Source: CAYOHP01 sp964403795 [NCBI: uncultured bacterium]
GTDB taxonomy: Bacteria; Muiribacteriota; UBA6191; CAZXTJ01
DNA length: 9,129 nucleotides
Direction of reading: 5' to 3'
NCBI GenBank assembly: GCA_964403795.1
Contig: CAYOHP010000204.1
Location: 1-9,129 of the forward strand
The translations under genes and the position numbers were made by a program. Positions 1 through 6,201 of the stretch are shown one piece after another (position 1 is the first letter of the stretch; each line of letters begins with the position of its first letter). A model generated the notes under the pieces. The model searched no databases, was not told the origin of the DNA, and saw only the letters and a list, made by a program, of their open reading frames with translations.

Positions 1-2
1 TC

Positions 3-1394
3 GACCTGGCCCGCTTCGAGACCCGCCTGGCTGCCGACCGGACCCGCTTCCCGTCGTTCTTCAAGTACTACGGGATGGAGGAGAAGGGTCGCTACGGGGA
101 CCTGCCCTGGGGCGGGAACCGACGGCCCGATCTCGGCGGACCCCTGGCGGAGAAGATCTCCACCTTCTACCTGCCGGCCATCTTCGAGGCCCGTGCCAAG
201 CTCGACAGGCACCCGGGTGGTCCTGCCGGGGCGATCGAGATGGCGATCCAGGCCGGCTCCGAACCCGAGGGTGCCAAGGCCGCCGTGAGGCTGGCCAAGG
301 CCCTCATGGCGACCCGCCCGGGGGCTTCCGGTCTGGCGGCAGCCCTGGCCTCGGCCGAATCCCATCTCGCCGCGGTCGAGAAGGCCCAGGCCGAGCGGGC
401 CGCATCCAAGGCGGCTGCGGCCGCCGCTCCGAGCGCCCCCGCGGCCAAGGCCAAGGCTCCCGTGGTGGATCCCTCCGAGATCACCTCGGGCGTGACCCTG
501 TCGTTCTCGAAGCGGTCCACCCCGGGCGCCCCCGCCGAGACCTCGTTCTCGGCCGGGGACCCGATCTACCTCCATGCGAAGTTCCCCGGGCCCATCCTCC
601 GCTCGCTGAAGAACCCGGTGATCACCGACCAGGTGCACTTCGTGGTCTACCTCGACCTGGGCGACACCGAGCTCGACTACACCTCGGCCAGCGTCCGCTA
701 CGTACACATCCGGGCCGAGGCCGAAGCCGAGATCGGGAATGCCGGGTACCTCACCATCCCGATCGCCTCGGATCCGGCCCAGGACTGCTACGTCTACGGG
801 AACAACCTCTTCAACCGGACCACCTGGCAGACCCTGGCGGGCCTGCCTCCGGGCAAGCACCAGCTCCGGATCCGCCTCGATTCGAGCGCCCCCGTCGTCG
901 AGGGCGTCCCGCTGGCGATGGCGACCCTCCCGCTCGAGATCACCGCGGCCGGCATCGAGGCCTGGAAACGCCAGACCCCCGACCTCGACAAGGCCTTCTT
1001 CGCCCGGGGCGGCGAGCTGGTGCGCACCGGCCGGATCCTCGAGGCCGGCGACTTCAAGCTGGTCGCCAGCCCCCACGCGGTGCGGGTCGGCTACCGGAGC
1101 GGCCGTTTCGAGGGCAACGACTTCTACATCGGGATCTTCCACGCCGGGAAGCGGATGAGCGATGCCTATACCCCCGACGGCGGCATGAGCTGCTTCGTGC
1201 GCCGCGGCGAGGGCGGCTACGAGGTGGTCCGGGCCGGGACCGTGCTCGCCCGCTTCGGCTACGACGGAACGGTGTCGGACCGCACGGGCAAGCCCTGGGG
1301 CAAGGTCGTCAACGAGTGGGACCAGATCCTGGGAGTGGGCGATCTGCTGCCGTTCGTGGCCGGACTGGTCCACTTCGGCACCCTGCTGAAGTAG
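3..1394 (+). CDS. Unrecognised protein with Ala/Lys-rich linker and beta-rich C-terminal half (5' end outside window)
   Basis: I do not recognise this family. The frame is open from base 3 to a TAG stop at 1392-1394, so the gene starts left of the window. The first visible Met (base 75) lies inside continuous coding sequence, has no Shine-Dalgarno sequence in front, and is probably internal. Visible residues 1-105 look alpha-helical and soluble. About residues 108-150 form an Ala/Lys/Glu-rich coiled or disordered linker with an all-Ala run. From about residue 160 the sequence alternates like beta strands: one segment containing SAGDPIYLHAKFPG and GLPPGKHQLRIRL resembles an immunoglobulin-like sandwich, and a Gly- and aromatic-rich C-terminal part (RFEGNDFYIGIF, VLARFGYDGTV) follows. 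No transmembrane segment, metal motif or catalytic signature is evident. It converges on the SET-domain gene 27 bases downstream. It is clearly coding; its function is unknown. Confidence 0.85.
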   Translation, partial: DLARFETRLAADRTRFPSFFKYYGMEEKGRYGDLPWGGNRRPDLGGPLAEKISTFYLPAIFEARAKLDRHPGGPAGAIEMAIQAGSEPEGAKAAVRLAKALMATRPGASGLAAALASAESHLAAVEKAQAERAASKAAAAAAPSAPAAKAKAPVVDPSEITSGVTLSFSKRSTPGAPAETSFSAGDPIYLHAKFPGPILRSLKNPVITDQVHFVVYLDLGDTELDYTSASVRYVHIRAEAEAEIGNAGYLTIPIASDPAQDCYVYGNNLFNRTTWQTLAGLPPGKHQLRIRLDSSAPVVEGVPLAMATLPLEITAAGIEAWKRQTPDLDKAFFARGGELVRTGRILEAGDFKLVASPHAVRVGYRSGRFEGNDFYIGIFHAGKRMSDAYTPDGGMSCFVRRGEGGYEVVRAGTVLARFGYDGTVSDRTGKPWGKVVNEWDQILGVGDLLPFVAGLVHFGTLLK

Positions 1395-1421
1395 TCCAGG
1401 GGGCCTCCGGTCCCCCGGACT
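1393..1421. terminator. GC-rich hairpin between convergent genes, possible bidirectional terminator
   Basis: The arm AGTCC-A-GGGGG (1393-1403) pairs with CCCCCGGACT (1412-1421). This gives ten base pairs with one bulged A and an 8-base loop (1404-1411). The hairpin fills the gap between the stop codon of the upstream plus-strand gene and the stop of the SET gene. There is no T-run on either side, so it is not a canonical intrinsic terminator; its position still suggests transcript-end formation or 3'-end protection for both convergent mRNAs. The same core recurs at 4444-4468. Confidence 0.5.
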
Positions 1422-2021
1422 TCAGGCCCTCCGGTGGACCTTGTCGCCGGCGAAGTGGAGGCGGCAGGAACGGATCGGCTCGCGGCCCTCGAGCGCCGCC
1501 AGCAGGGGCGCCGAGTTGCGATAGAAGGGCCAGAGCGGCTGCTCCAGGTCGCGGATCCGGCGTACCGGGCCTTCCACCAGCGCGTCCCACTCGTCGGCCA
1601 GGTTCTCGGTGTCCTCCGGCAGTACCCGCCCGCGGCAGCGGGGCGAGCGGCAATGGCACTCGAACCCGTACTCGAGGTTCAACGAACCGTAGTCGTCGGT
1701 GAGTTCCTCGCCGGCCGCGATGTCCCGGATCGCCACTTCGAACTCGTACCCGGCGCTGCGGCAGTTGGCTTCGCAATGGTGGTTCACGAAACGCCCCAGG
1801 TCCCAGCACAGGATGAAGTCGCCCCGCCCGTCCACGAACGAGTACTTGTGGACGATCTCGGCGTAATGGGGCTCGAGGGCCGCCACCCGCTCCGGCGAGA
1901 GGATCTGGTCGAGGTCGCAGCGGACCCAGGTGATGGTTCCCATGGGGATGGGCCGGGTCGCGAAGACCCCGTACCCGATGACGTCGTTCACGAACCGGAG
2001 CTCGGTGTGGGGATGGAGCAT
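1422..2021 (-). CDS. SET-domain protein-lysine N-methyltransferase with post-SET zinc motif
   Basis: This 199-residue protein is essentially a stand-alone SET domain, a fold that transfers methyl groups from S-adenosylmethionine to lysine side chains. Visible SET signatures are the AdoMet-binding G-x-G with flanking residues (GYGVFATRPI, 16-25), the pseudoknot motif RFVNHHCEANC (77-87, matching NHSC-x-PN) and GEELTDDYG (104-112, matching E-L-x-x-DY). A post-SET C-x-C-x4-C follows (Cys122, Cys124, Cys129), which with Cys83 supplies all four ligands for the structural zinc. Residues 135-199 are a helical tail of unknown role. ATG at 2021 is the only ATG or GTG available before an upstream in-frame stop. 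The SD is weak, and a candidate promoter sits so close that the mRNA may be almost leaderless. The substrate cannot be read from the sequence; bacterial SET proteins may act on histone-like or other basic proteins. The family call is firm. Confidence 0.93.
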   Translation of the reverse strand: MLHPHTELRFVNDVIGYGVFATRPIPMGTITWVRCDLDQILSPERVAALEPHYAEIVHKYSFVDGRGDFILCWDLGRFVNHHCEANCRSAGYEFEVAIRDIAAGEELTDDYGSLNLEYGFECHCRSPRCRGRVLPEDTENLADEWDALVEGPVRRIRDLEQPLWPFYRNSAPLLAALEGREPIRSCRLHFAGDKVHRRA

Positions 2022-2032
2022 CTCGGGGGGCG

Positions 2033-2061
2033 AGAGTAGGTCCCGCCGATCCGGTTTTCAA
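2033..2061 (-). promoter_or_regulatory. Candidate sigma70-type promoter for the SET-domain gene
   Basis: Reading the minus strand, TTGAAA (2061-2056) is followed after exactly 17 bases by TACTCT (2038-2033). The -35 matches the consensus at five of six positions; the -10 keeps the critical first T, the A and the last T. Transcription would begin near 2026, only about five bases before the ATG at 2021, which fits the absence of a good SD. It is inferred from sequence alone. Confidence 0.45.
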
Positions 2062-2066
2062 CCGGA
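2050..2066. other. Tight 7-bp inverted repeat overlapping the SET promoter
   Basis: TCCGGTT (2050-2056), a 3-base loop, then AACCGGA (2060-2066) form a perfect hairpin. It lies 24 bases beyond the stop codon of the OmpA-like gene and overlaps the -35 box and spacer of the candidate SET promoter. On the minus strand the loop reads GAA within a GAAA-containing apex. It could end or stabilise the OmpA-like transcript, or be a dyad operator for the SET gene. No T-run follows. Confidence 0.4.
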
Positions 2067-2089
2067 GGTAGCGAACCGTACCCGGGGCG

Positions 2090-3958
2090 TCATTGGCGAC
2101 CGAGGCGACGGTGCAGGTCGGGATCCTCGCGGACCCCGATGCGGCCGTACCACGGCGGCTTCGAGGGAGGCGCCGGGCGCACCAGCAGCCAGCCGTCCAC
2201 CCTGCGGTTCATGTGGCGACCGTCGTCGGTGGTATTGGTGGTCAGCGGGTCGTACTCGCCCCGGGTCTCGGTCTTCATCCGTTCGGGCCGGATCCCCTGG
2301 CGGGCGAGCCAGCCCTGGACCGCCCGGACCCGGGTAGACCCGAGCTTCAGGTTGTACTCGTAGCTCTGCTGCTCGCAGGTGTGCCCGACCAGGCGTACCT
2401 GGACGACGTCCCCGCCCGCGATCTGCTTCATCGCCCGCTCGAGTTCGGTCACGGCGGCGGCATCGAGGTCGGTCTTGTTCATCCCGAAGTGGACCCGGAA
2501 CTTCACGCCCCGGACCCGGCCCGCAGGCGGCGGACCCGCGAACTCGGCCCGCTGGAACCCGACGTCCTCCGGGAGCTTGCGGTTGGCGGGATAGCGGTCG
2601 AAGACCAGGCCCTTCTCCATGATCCGGCCCAGGGGATCGAAGAGTTCGAGCTCCACGTCCCAGTCCCGGAAGACCCCCTCCACATGCCGCGCCACCAGGC
2701 GGGCCGAGCGGATCTCGCTCCCGTCGGCCCCGGGCGGGAAGTCGAAGCGCACGGGGCCCAGGTCGAAGACCCCCCGGGCCATGTCCTGGCCATCCAGGAA
2801 GTAGACCGCGGGCCGGAGGTAGACCTCGTGTACCGGATGGTAGGGATCGTGGTGGGTCCGGGCCTCGGCCTGGTCCTCCACCAGCACCAGGTCGGGCAGC
2901 CCGTCCCCGTCGGTGTCGCCGACCAGGACGAACTTGAGCCGTCCCGTGGGGCGGGCCAGCACCGGTCGTTCGGTGTCGCCCACGTAGAGCTCCCAGCCCG
3001 CATGGGATTGGAAGTCGAAGCTCGACCTCCCGCCGCGGGTGAGCGGGCCGCGCTCGATCCGGCGCAGGTGGTTCACCACCCGGAGGCCCTCCGGATCCGG
3101 CCGGCCGTCCCCTTCCAGGTCGAGCTTCAGGTGGTCCTTCGAGGGTCGCACCCGGCCGTTGGGGCTGCTCGCCGGCAAGGGCTCGGCCGTGAACAGGGCC
3201 GTGTAGGATTCGTCCCGGAAGGCATTGGGGATGCGCCGTCCGGGTGCGGGCTTGCGGAGCGGGACCCGGTCCCGGGCGAGATCGCGGGCCCGGGCCTCCA
3301 TGGCCTGGAGTTCGAGCGGACCGAAGGCGTTGGCCACATGGGCCGAGGAGATCTCGAGGTGCTCCCGGATCCCGGGCGGAGCCCCGGCCTGCGCCTCGGG
3401 AGCGGCCGAGGCCGAGGGCCGCATGTCGGCCCGCACCAGGCCGTCCTCGCCGATCAGCATGTCGAGATCGAGTTCGAAGTCGGTGGGCTCCACCCAGTTC
3501 GCCTCATGGGAGCGGTAGAGACCGCGGATCGTGATCACGAAGCGGAACCCGATGCCGTAGTCGTGGGGATAGAAGTTCGGGGACCGGGAGCGGACCAGGA
3601 GCTCGGTGACCGCGTAGGGCCCCCCCGAAAAGGCCTCCCGGATCCCGCACCCGTCCTCGGCCAGGGCTTCCTTCAGGCTCTCGCCGATCTCGATGATCCC
3701 CGAGCCGAATGCCTCCCGGGCCCGGAGGTCGAGGGGGTCGAGGTGCCTGGGGATCCGGCGGGCGAGTTCCGGATCGAGGTCGAGATCCTCGGCCGCATAG
3801 GACTTGTGGTGGGCGCGGGCCGGGCGCAGGCCTCCCGTCGTCCAGCGCACCTCCGGCGTGAGCGGCGGAGCCAGAGGACGGGCCTGAAGGCCGGAGGCAG
3901 CCAGGCACAGGAGTGCCAGACCCGGTACCGCTCCCGCGAATCTCGAATCGGATCCCAT
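2090..3958 (-). CDS. Exported protein with C-terminal OmpA-like peptidoglycan-binding domain
   Basis: This 622-residue protein begins with a signal peptide (hydrophobic core about 8-22, likely cleavage after LQA at 26; no lipobox). Residues 27-270 match no family I know. At 347-356 GDTDGDGLPD carries Asp348, 350, 352 and 356 in an EF-hand/dockerin-like calcium-loop spacing typical of FG-GAP/VCBS repeats; a weaker copy is at 280-288. Residues about 485-594 are an OmpA-like domain (VKFRVHFGMNKTDL, GHTC, YNLKLGSTRVRAV, GRHMNRRVDGW). This domain normally anchors outer-membrane or periplasmic proteins to peptidoglycan. The Asp of the usual GHTD is Cys528 here, while the R of the S-x-R motif and NRRVD are kept. 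The ATG at 3958 is chosen because AGGAGG precedes it by six bases and the signal peptide starts there. The likely role is a cell-envelope anchor or surface protein; its partners are unknown. Confidence 0.88.
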   Translation of the reverse strand: MGSDSRFAGAVPGLALLCLAASGLQARPLAPPLTPEVRWTTGGLRPARAHHKSYAAEDLDLDPELARRIPRHLDPLDLRAREAFGSGIIEIGESLKEALAEDGCGIREAFSGGPYAVTELLVRSRSPNFYPHDYGIGFRFVITIRGLYRSHEANWVEPTDFELDLDMLIGEDGLVRADMRPSASAAPEAQAGAPPGIREHLEISSAHVANAFGPLELQAMEARARDLARDRVPLRKPAPGRRIPNAFRDESYTALFTAEPLPASSPNGRVRPSKDHLKLDLEGDGRPDPEGLRVVNHLRRIERGPLTRGGRSSFDFQSHAGWELYVGDTERPVLARPTGRLKFVLVGDTDGDGLPDLVLVEDQAEARTHHDPYHPVHEVYLRPAVYFLDGQDMARGVFDLGPVRFDFPPGADGSEIRSARLVARHVEGVFRDWDVELELFDPLGRIMEKGLVFDRYPANRKLPEDVGFQRAEFAGPPPAGRVRGVKFRVHFGMNKTDLDAAAVTELERAMKQIAGGDVVQVRLVGHTCEQQSYEYNLKLGSTRVRAVQGWLARQGIRPERMKTETRGEYDPLTTNTTDDGRHMNRRVDGWLLVRPAPPSKPPWYGRIGVREDPDLHRRLGRQ

Positions 3959-3964
3959 GGAGAC

Positions 3965-3970
3965 CCTCCT
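3965..3970 (-). promoter_or_regulatory. Perfect Shine-Dalgarno that fixes the start of the OmpA-like gene
   Basis: On the minus strand AGGAGG is followed by six bases (GTCTCC) and then ATG at 3958. An in-frame ATG seven codons upstream (3979) lies partly within a palindrome, overlaps the SD region and would put residues before the signal peptide, so 3958 is preferred. Confidence 0.8.
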
Positions 3971-3972
3971 AG

Positions 3973-3984
3973 GATCCATGGATC
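3973..3984. repeat. 12-bp perfect palindrome upstream of the OmpA-like gene
   Basis: GATCCATGGATC reads the same on both strands. It sits immediately upstream of the Shine-Dalgarno of the OmpA-like gene in the divergent intergenic region. It could be a small operator or may be chance. Confidence 0.3.
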
Positions 3985-4101
3985 GGCCCGACCCGGGTCG
4001 TCGGCGGAGGACGAGACCCACCCGTCGGGCCTCCGATCTGGCCTCGCCGACCCCTGACCCCCTCGGCCGCCGGTCGGCCCCAGCAGCCGACCTGACATCT
4101 T

Positions 4102-4130
4102 TTGACGAGGGGACCCATGTCACGTACCCT
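4102..4130 (+). promoter_or_regulatory. Candidate sigma70-type promoter for the DUF4177-like gene
   Basis: TTGACG (4102-4107), 17 bases, then TACCCT (4125-4130). The -35 matches five of six consensus positions, spacing is ideal, and the -10 has T, A and final T in place. A start near 4137 would leave a leader of about 17 bases that still contains the SD at 4143-4148. The left side of this divergent region shows no equally good promoter toward the OmpA-like gene. Confidence 0.55.
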
Positions 4131-4142
4131 TCGCGGGACCCG

Positions 4143-4148
4143 AAGGAG
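4143..4148 (+). promoter_or_regulatory. Shine-Dalgarno supporting a TTG start
   Basis: AAGGAG lies five bases before TTG at 4154. The reading frame upstream has no ATG with an SD, and the family's conserved WEYR segment begins six codons after the TTG, so TTG is the start. Confidence 0.7.
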
Positions 4149-4153
4149 CCAAG

Positions 4154-4441
4154 TTGGCCACGCTGACCAAGTGGGAGTACCGGCAGGAGATCTACCAGGG
4201 CCCGGAGCACCTGAACCTCATGGGGATCGAGGGCTGGGAGCTGGTCTGCACGGTGGGAACCGGAGGGTCGTTCCTCATCTTCAAGCGCCCGGTCCTCGGG
4301 AAGCAGGCCCATGCCGCCGCCATGGCCGACTCGAGCATGGCGGGAGCTTCGCTCGGGGCCGGGAGCTCCGCCACCTCCGCCAGCAGCGGCGCAGGCGGCG
4401 GCTCGATGGCCCCCAAGAAGAAGTTCAAGGAGATGATCTAG
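4154..4441 (+). CDS. Small DUF4177-like protein with Ser/Ala/Gly-rich tail
   Basis: This 95-residue protein starts with TTG. Residues 7-46 match the DUF4177 pattern: an initial WEYR strand, an LNLMGIEGWEL core (residues 20-30; the family's LN-x-x-G-x-x-GWEL) and a closing SFLIFKRP strand. DUF4177 is a compact domain of about 50 residues with no agreed biochemical function. Residues 47-85 form a low-complexity Ala/Ser/Gly/Met linker, and the protein ends with a short basic segment (PKKKFKEMI). No signal peptide or transmembrane segment is present, so it should be cytoplasmic. It is divergent from the OmpA-like gene, with its own promoter candidate, and is followed three bases after TAG by a strong hairpin, so it looks like a single-gene transcript. 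The domain call is good; the role of the tail is unknown. Confidence 0.85.
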   Translation: MATLTKWEYRQEIYQGPEHLNLMGIEGWELVCTVGTGGSFLIFKRPVLGKQAHAAAMADSSMAGASLGAGSSATSASSGAGGGSMAPKKKFKEMI

Positions 4442-4443
4442 TA

Positions 4444-4468
4444 GGTCCGGGGGTCGACCCCCCGGACC
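4444..4468 (+). terminator. Strong GC hairpin directly after the DUF4177-like gene
   Basis: GGTCCGGGGG (4444-4453) pairs with CCCCCGGACC (4459-4468) over a 5-base loop, a perfect 10-bp stem beginning three bases after the TAG stop. No U-tract follows (the sequence continues CCCCGGGG), so it would be a non-canonical terminator or an RNA-stabilising 3' structure. Confidence 0.55.
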
Positions 4469-4568
4469 CCCGGGGCGAGCGCTACGCGGTCCTGGACCGG
4501 GACCGGCTGCCTACGCCAGGGGCGCCACTGGGTCATGCCTCCCCTGCCCGGGGCGCTCGCAAGTGCAA

Positions 4569-4589
4569 CGGAGGCCCGCCGTGCCTCCG
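4569..4589 (-). terminator. Hairpin downstream of the PEGA gene
   Basis: CGGAGGC (4569-4575) and GCCTCCG (4583-4589) form a perfect 7-bp stem with a 7-base loop, starting 14 bases after the PEGA stop on the minus strand. What follows in that direction (TTGCACTTGCG) is only slightly T-rich. This plausibly ends the minus-strand operon. Confidence 0.45.
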
Positions 4590-4603
4590 GGGACCCCGGG
4601 ACG

Positions 4604-5203
4604 TCAGCGGAAGAGTTCGTTCAGCAGGGTCAGGCCTAGGCCCACATTGCGGTAGCGGTTGCGGTCCCGGCCGTTCCCGGTGAAGACCTGGCTCGCCACG
4701 GTGGCGCCGAGCAGGGCATTCCTGGTGTGGACCTTGGCGACCTCCCGCCGGGTGCGGATCGGCGCCTCGGTGTAGACCACCGGGCTGGAGTACGCCGGGG
4801 CCACCACCCGGACCGGGGGCGAAACCACGCAGGTGGGAGCCGGGACGGCCACGGTGCGCACCCGGCGCAGGCTGGTCCGGGGGACGACCACCGCGGCCGG
4901 AGCCGGGACCGGCGCGCCCAGGGCGCCCTGGTCGACGTCCAGGCGCTTCTCGACGTGGGCGTTGGTCGGCGAGTGGAACCGGAAGGTCCGCACCTCGCCC
5001 GTCGTGGGCGACTCGGCCTGGACCTGGTGGTCGCCGGCGGCGATCCCGGAGAGGCGCAGCGGGGCCTCCCCCACATACTCCCCGTCGAGGTAGATGCGGG
5101 TCGCGACCGAGGAGACCACGTCCAGGGTCCCTTCGGCCGAGGCCGCCGAGGCCGCCAGCAACGCCAGCAACAGTCCGGTCGAAGACCGCATGGATTCGAG
5201 CAT
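4604..5203 (-). CDS. Exported PEGA-domain protein
   Basis: This 199-residue protein has a clear signal peptide (basic R6, hydrophobic 10-19, cleavage after ASA at 23). A PEGA domain follows at about 25-90: GTLDVVSSVATRIYLDG, then GEAPLRLSGIAAGDHQVQAE, matching the v-x-V-x-x-x-P..a-x-V-x-v-D-G and G..P..l.l..G.h.v.. pattern. PEGA is a beta domain common on exported and surface proteins. Residues 95-150 are Pro/Val/Ala-rich and extended; the C-terminus (155-199: NALLGATVASQVF, NVGLGLTLLNELF) is moderately hydrophobic and unmatched. The ATG at 5203 is preferred over the Met four codons later because GAGAGGAA precedes it. No promoter-like sequence is visible in the 92 bases upstream, so it probably shares a transcript with the C39-like peptidase gene. 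It likely acts in the periplasm or at the envelope; its molecular role is unknown. Confidence 0.85.
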   Translation of the reverse strand: MLESMRSSTGLLLALLAASAASAEGTLDVVSSVATRIYLDGEYVGEAPLRLSGIAAGDHQVQAESPTTGEVRTFRFHSPTNAHVEKRLDVDQGALGAPVPAPAAVVVPRTSLRRVRTVAVPAPTCVVSPPVRVVAPAYSSPVVYTEAPIRTRREVAKVHTRNALLGATVASQVFTGNGRDRNRYRNVGLGLTLLNELFR

Positions 5204-5235
5204 GGGGGGTTCCTCTCGGATCGGCACCGGGATCC

Positions 5236-5295
5236 CCGGGGGCGACGTCCCCCGGAGTCCCGTGCGGTTCCTTGGTGTCCCGGGAGGACTCCGGG
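5236..5295 (-). other. Two overlapping, mutually exclusive hairpins between the C39 and PEGA genes
   Basis: Hairpin one: CCGGGGG (5236-5242) with CCCCCGG (5249-5255), 6-base loop. Hairpin two: CCCGGAGTCC (5251-5260) with GGACTCCGGG (5286-5295), a perfect 10-bp stem over a 25-base loop, abutting the TAA of the C39 gene at 5296-5298. The two share bases 5251-5255, so only one can form fully. They may cause partial termination, stabilise the upstream mRNA, or tune PEGA expression inside the operon. Confidence 0.45.
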
Positions 5296-6198
5296 TTACG
5301 CCGGGTCCCGCTCCGGTCCCACCACCACCATGGCCCCGGACTTCCAGGCCCGGAGCACCGACTGCCAGGAGTACCGGAGCACCTGCACCCCGGGATCCCG
5401 GAAGGCCGGATCGAGCACCGAAAGCGCCTCCGGGTCCACCCCCACCGCCAGCACCAGATGTCCCGCCGAGGACGGGCTCGAGGCCTCGGGCAGCTCCCCG
5501 GGTCCCCACTGGAGCGAGACCACCGCCAACCGTCCCCGCTCCAGGTGCTCCTGGAGCCGGCGCGGCCCGCCCCCCCGCTCGACCCAGGAAGCGAATCCCA
5601 GCTCCCCGGCCAAGGCCGCCAGGTAGGTCCAATTCCCGTAGATGTCGGCCCACCGGTCCTTGGCCCGCTCCGCCACCTCGAGGGGATCGATCTCCACCCC
5701 CAAGGCCCGAAACGCCATGGTCAAGGACGAGGGTCCGCAGACCCGGCCCCCCCGCTCCGGATCCAGGTGGTACTGGGCGATCCTCTCCGGGATGCAGGCC
5801 GATCGGACCTCCCGGGTCGGCACCTCGAAGCGTTCGAAGCTCGGCCACCAGGTGACGCCCAAGCGCCGCGGCCGCCGGCTCGGGCCCCGCACCCGCAACT
5901 CCACCGCCTCGATCGGGTCGTCGCAGGAGACCAGTTCGTCGGCGTCGAGCCGCAGCCCGGGCGGGCAGACCGGGGGCGCCAAAGAGGCGGCCGCGCCCCG
6001 GACCCCTACCCGGATCCAGGGGCTCTCCACGCCGGCGACCCAGACCCGCGCCTCGGCTTCCAGGCCTTCGCCTGGCTCGAGCGTGGCATTCCAGGAGAAG
6101 ACGACTTTCTTGGCCGGGGTGCCGGCCACGACCCGCGGGGTGGCGAACCCCTCGGGGGTGGCGACGAGTTCCCGGTCCCGGAAGAGATGCACTCCCAT
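5296..6198 (-). CDS. C39-like (papain-fold) cysteine peptidase
   Basis: This 300-residue protein has two parts. Residues 1-130 look like a beta-sandwich module (FSWNATLEPGEGLEAEARVW, SPWIRVGV, Asp86-Glu88, VELRVRG), as found in front of many bacterial C39-like peptidases. Residues about 145-295 are a Peptidase_C39_2-type domain: catalytic Cys154 in VCGPSSLTMAFRALG, His247 in AGHLVLAVGVD and Asp263 in VLDPAF; Gln142 may help form the oxyanion hole. It should cleave peptides or amide bonds, but the substrate is unknown. The protein has no signal peptide when started at ATG 6198 and no convincing SD there. The start lies one codon after the TAG of the upstream signal-peptide gene and is in the same reading phase, so it is made by translational coupling or as a readthrough fusion. 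The domain call is strong; the exact N-terminus is uncertain. Confidence 0.85.
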   Translation of the reverse strand: MGVHLFRDRELVATPEGFATPRVVAGTPAKKVVFSWNATLEPGEGLEAEARVWVAGVESPWIRVGVRGAAASLAPPVCPPGLRLDADELVSCDDPIEAVELRVRGPSRRPRRLGVTWWPSFERFEVPTREVRSACIPERIAQYHLDPERGGRVCGPSSLTMAFRALGVEIDPLEVAERAKDRWADIYGNWTYLAALAGELGFASWVERGGGPRRLQEHLERGRLAVVSLQWGPGELPEASSPSSAGHLVLAVGVDPEALSVLDPAFRDPGVQVLRYSWQSVLRAWKSGAMVVVGPERDPA

Positions 6199-6201
6199 TG
6201 G

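Noticed and set aside
1434-2039. Plus-strand frame opposite the SET gene
   Set aside because: It is an antisense shadow of a gene with complete SET motifs.
2093-4057. 654-codon open frame antisense to the OmpA-like gene
   Set aside because: Long antisense frames are expected at this GC content; it lacks domains, and the opposite strand has a signal peptide, an SD and a recognisable OmpA domain.
3959-4312. N-terminal extension of the OmpA-like frame up to an ATG at 4312
   Set aside because: It would overlap the DUF4177-like gene and its promoter and bury the signal peptide; the AGGAGG before 3958 fixes the start.
5204-5848. Upstream extension of the PEGA frame through the C39-like gene
   Set aside because: The translation is Gly/Pro/Ala/Arg low complexity overlapping a gene with catalytic motifs; the SD and signal peptide put the start at 5203.
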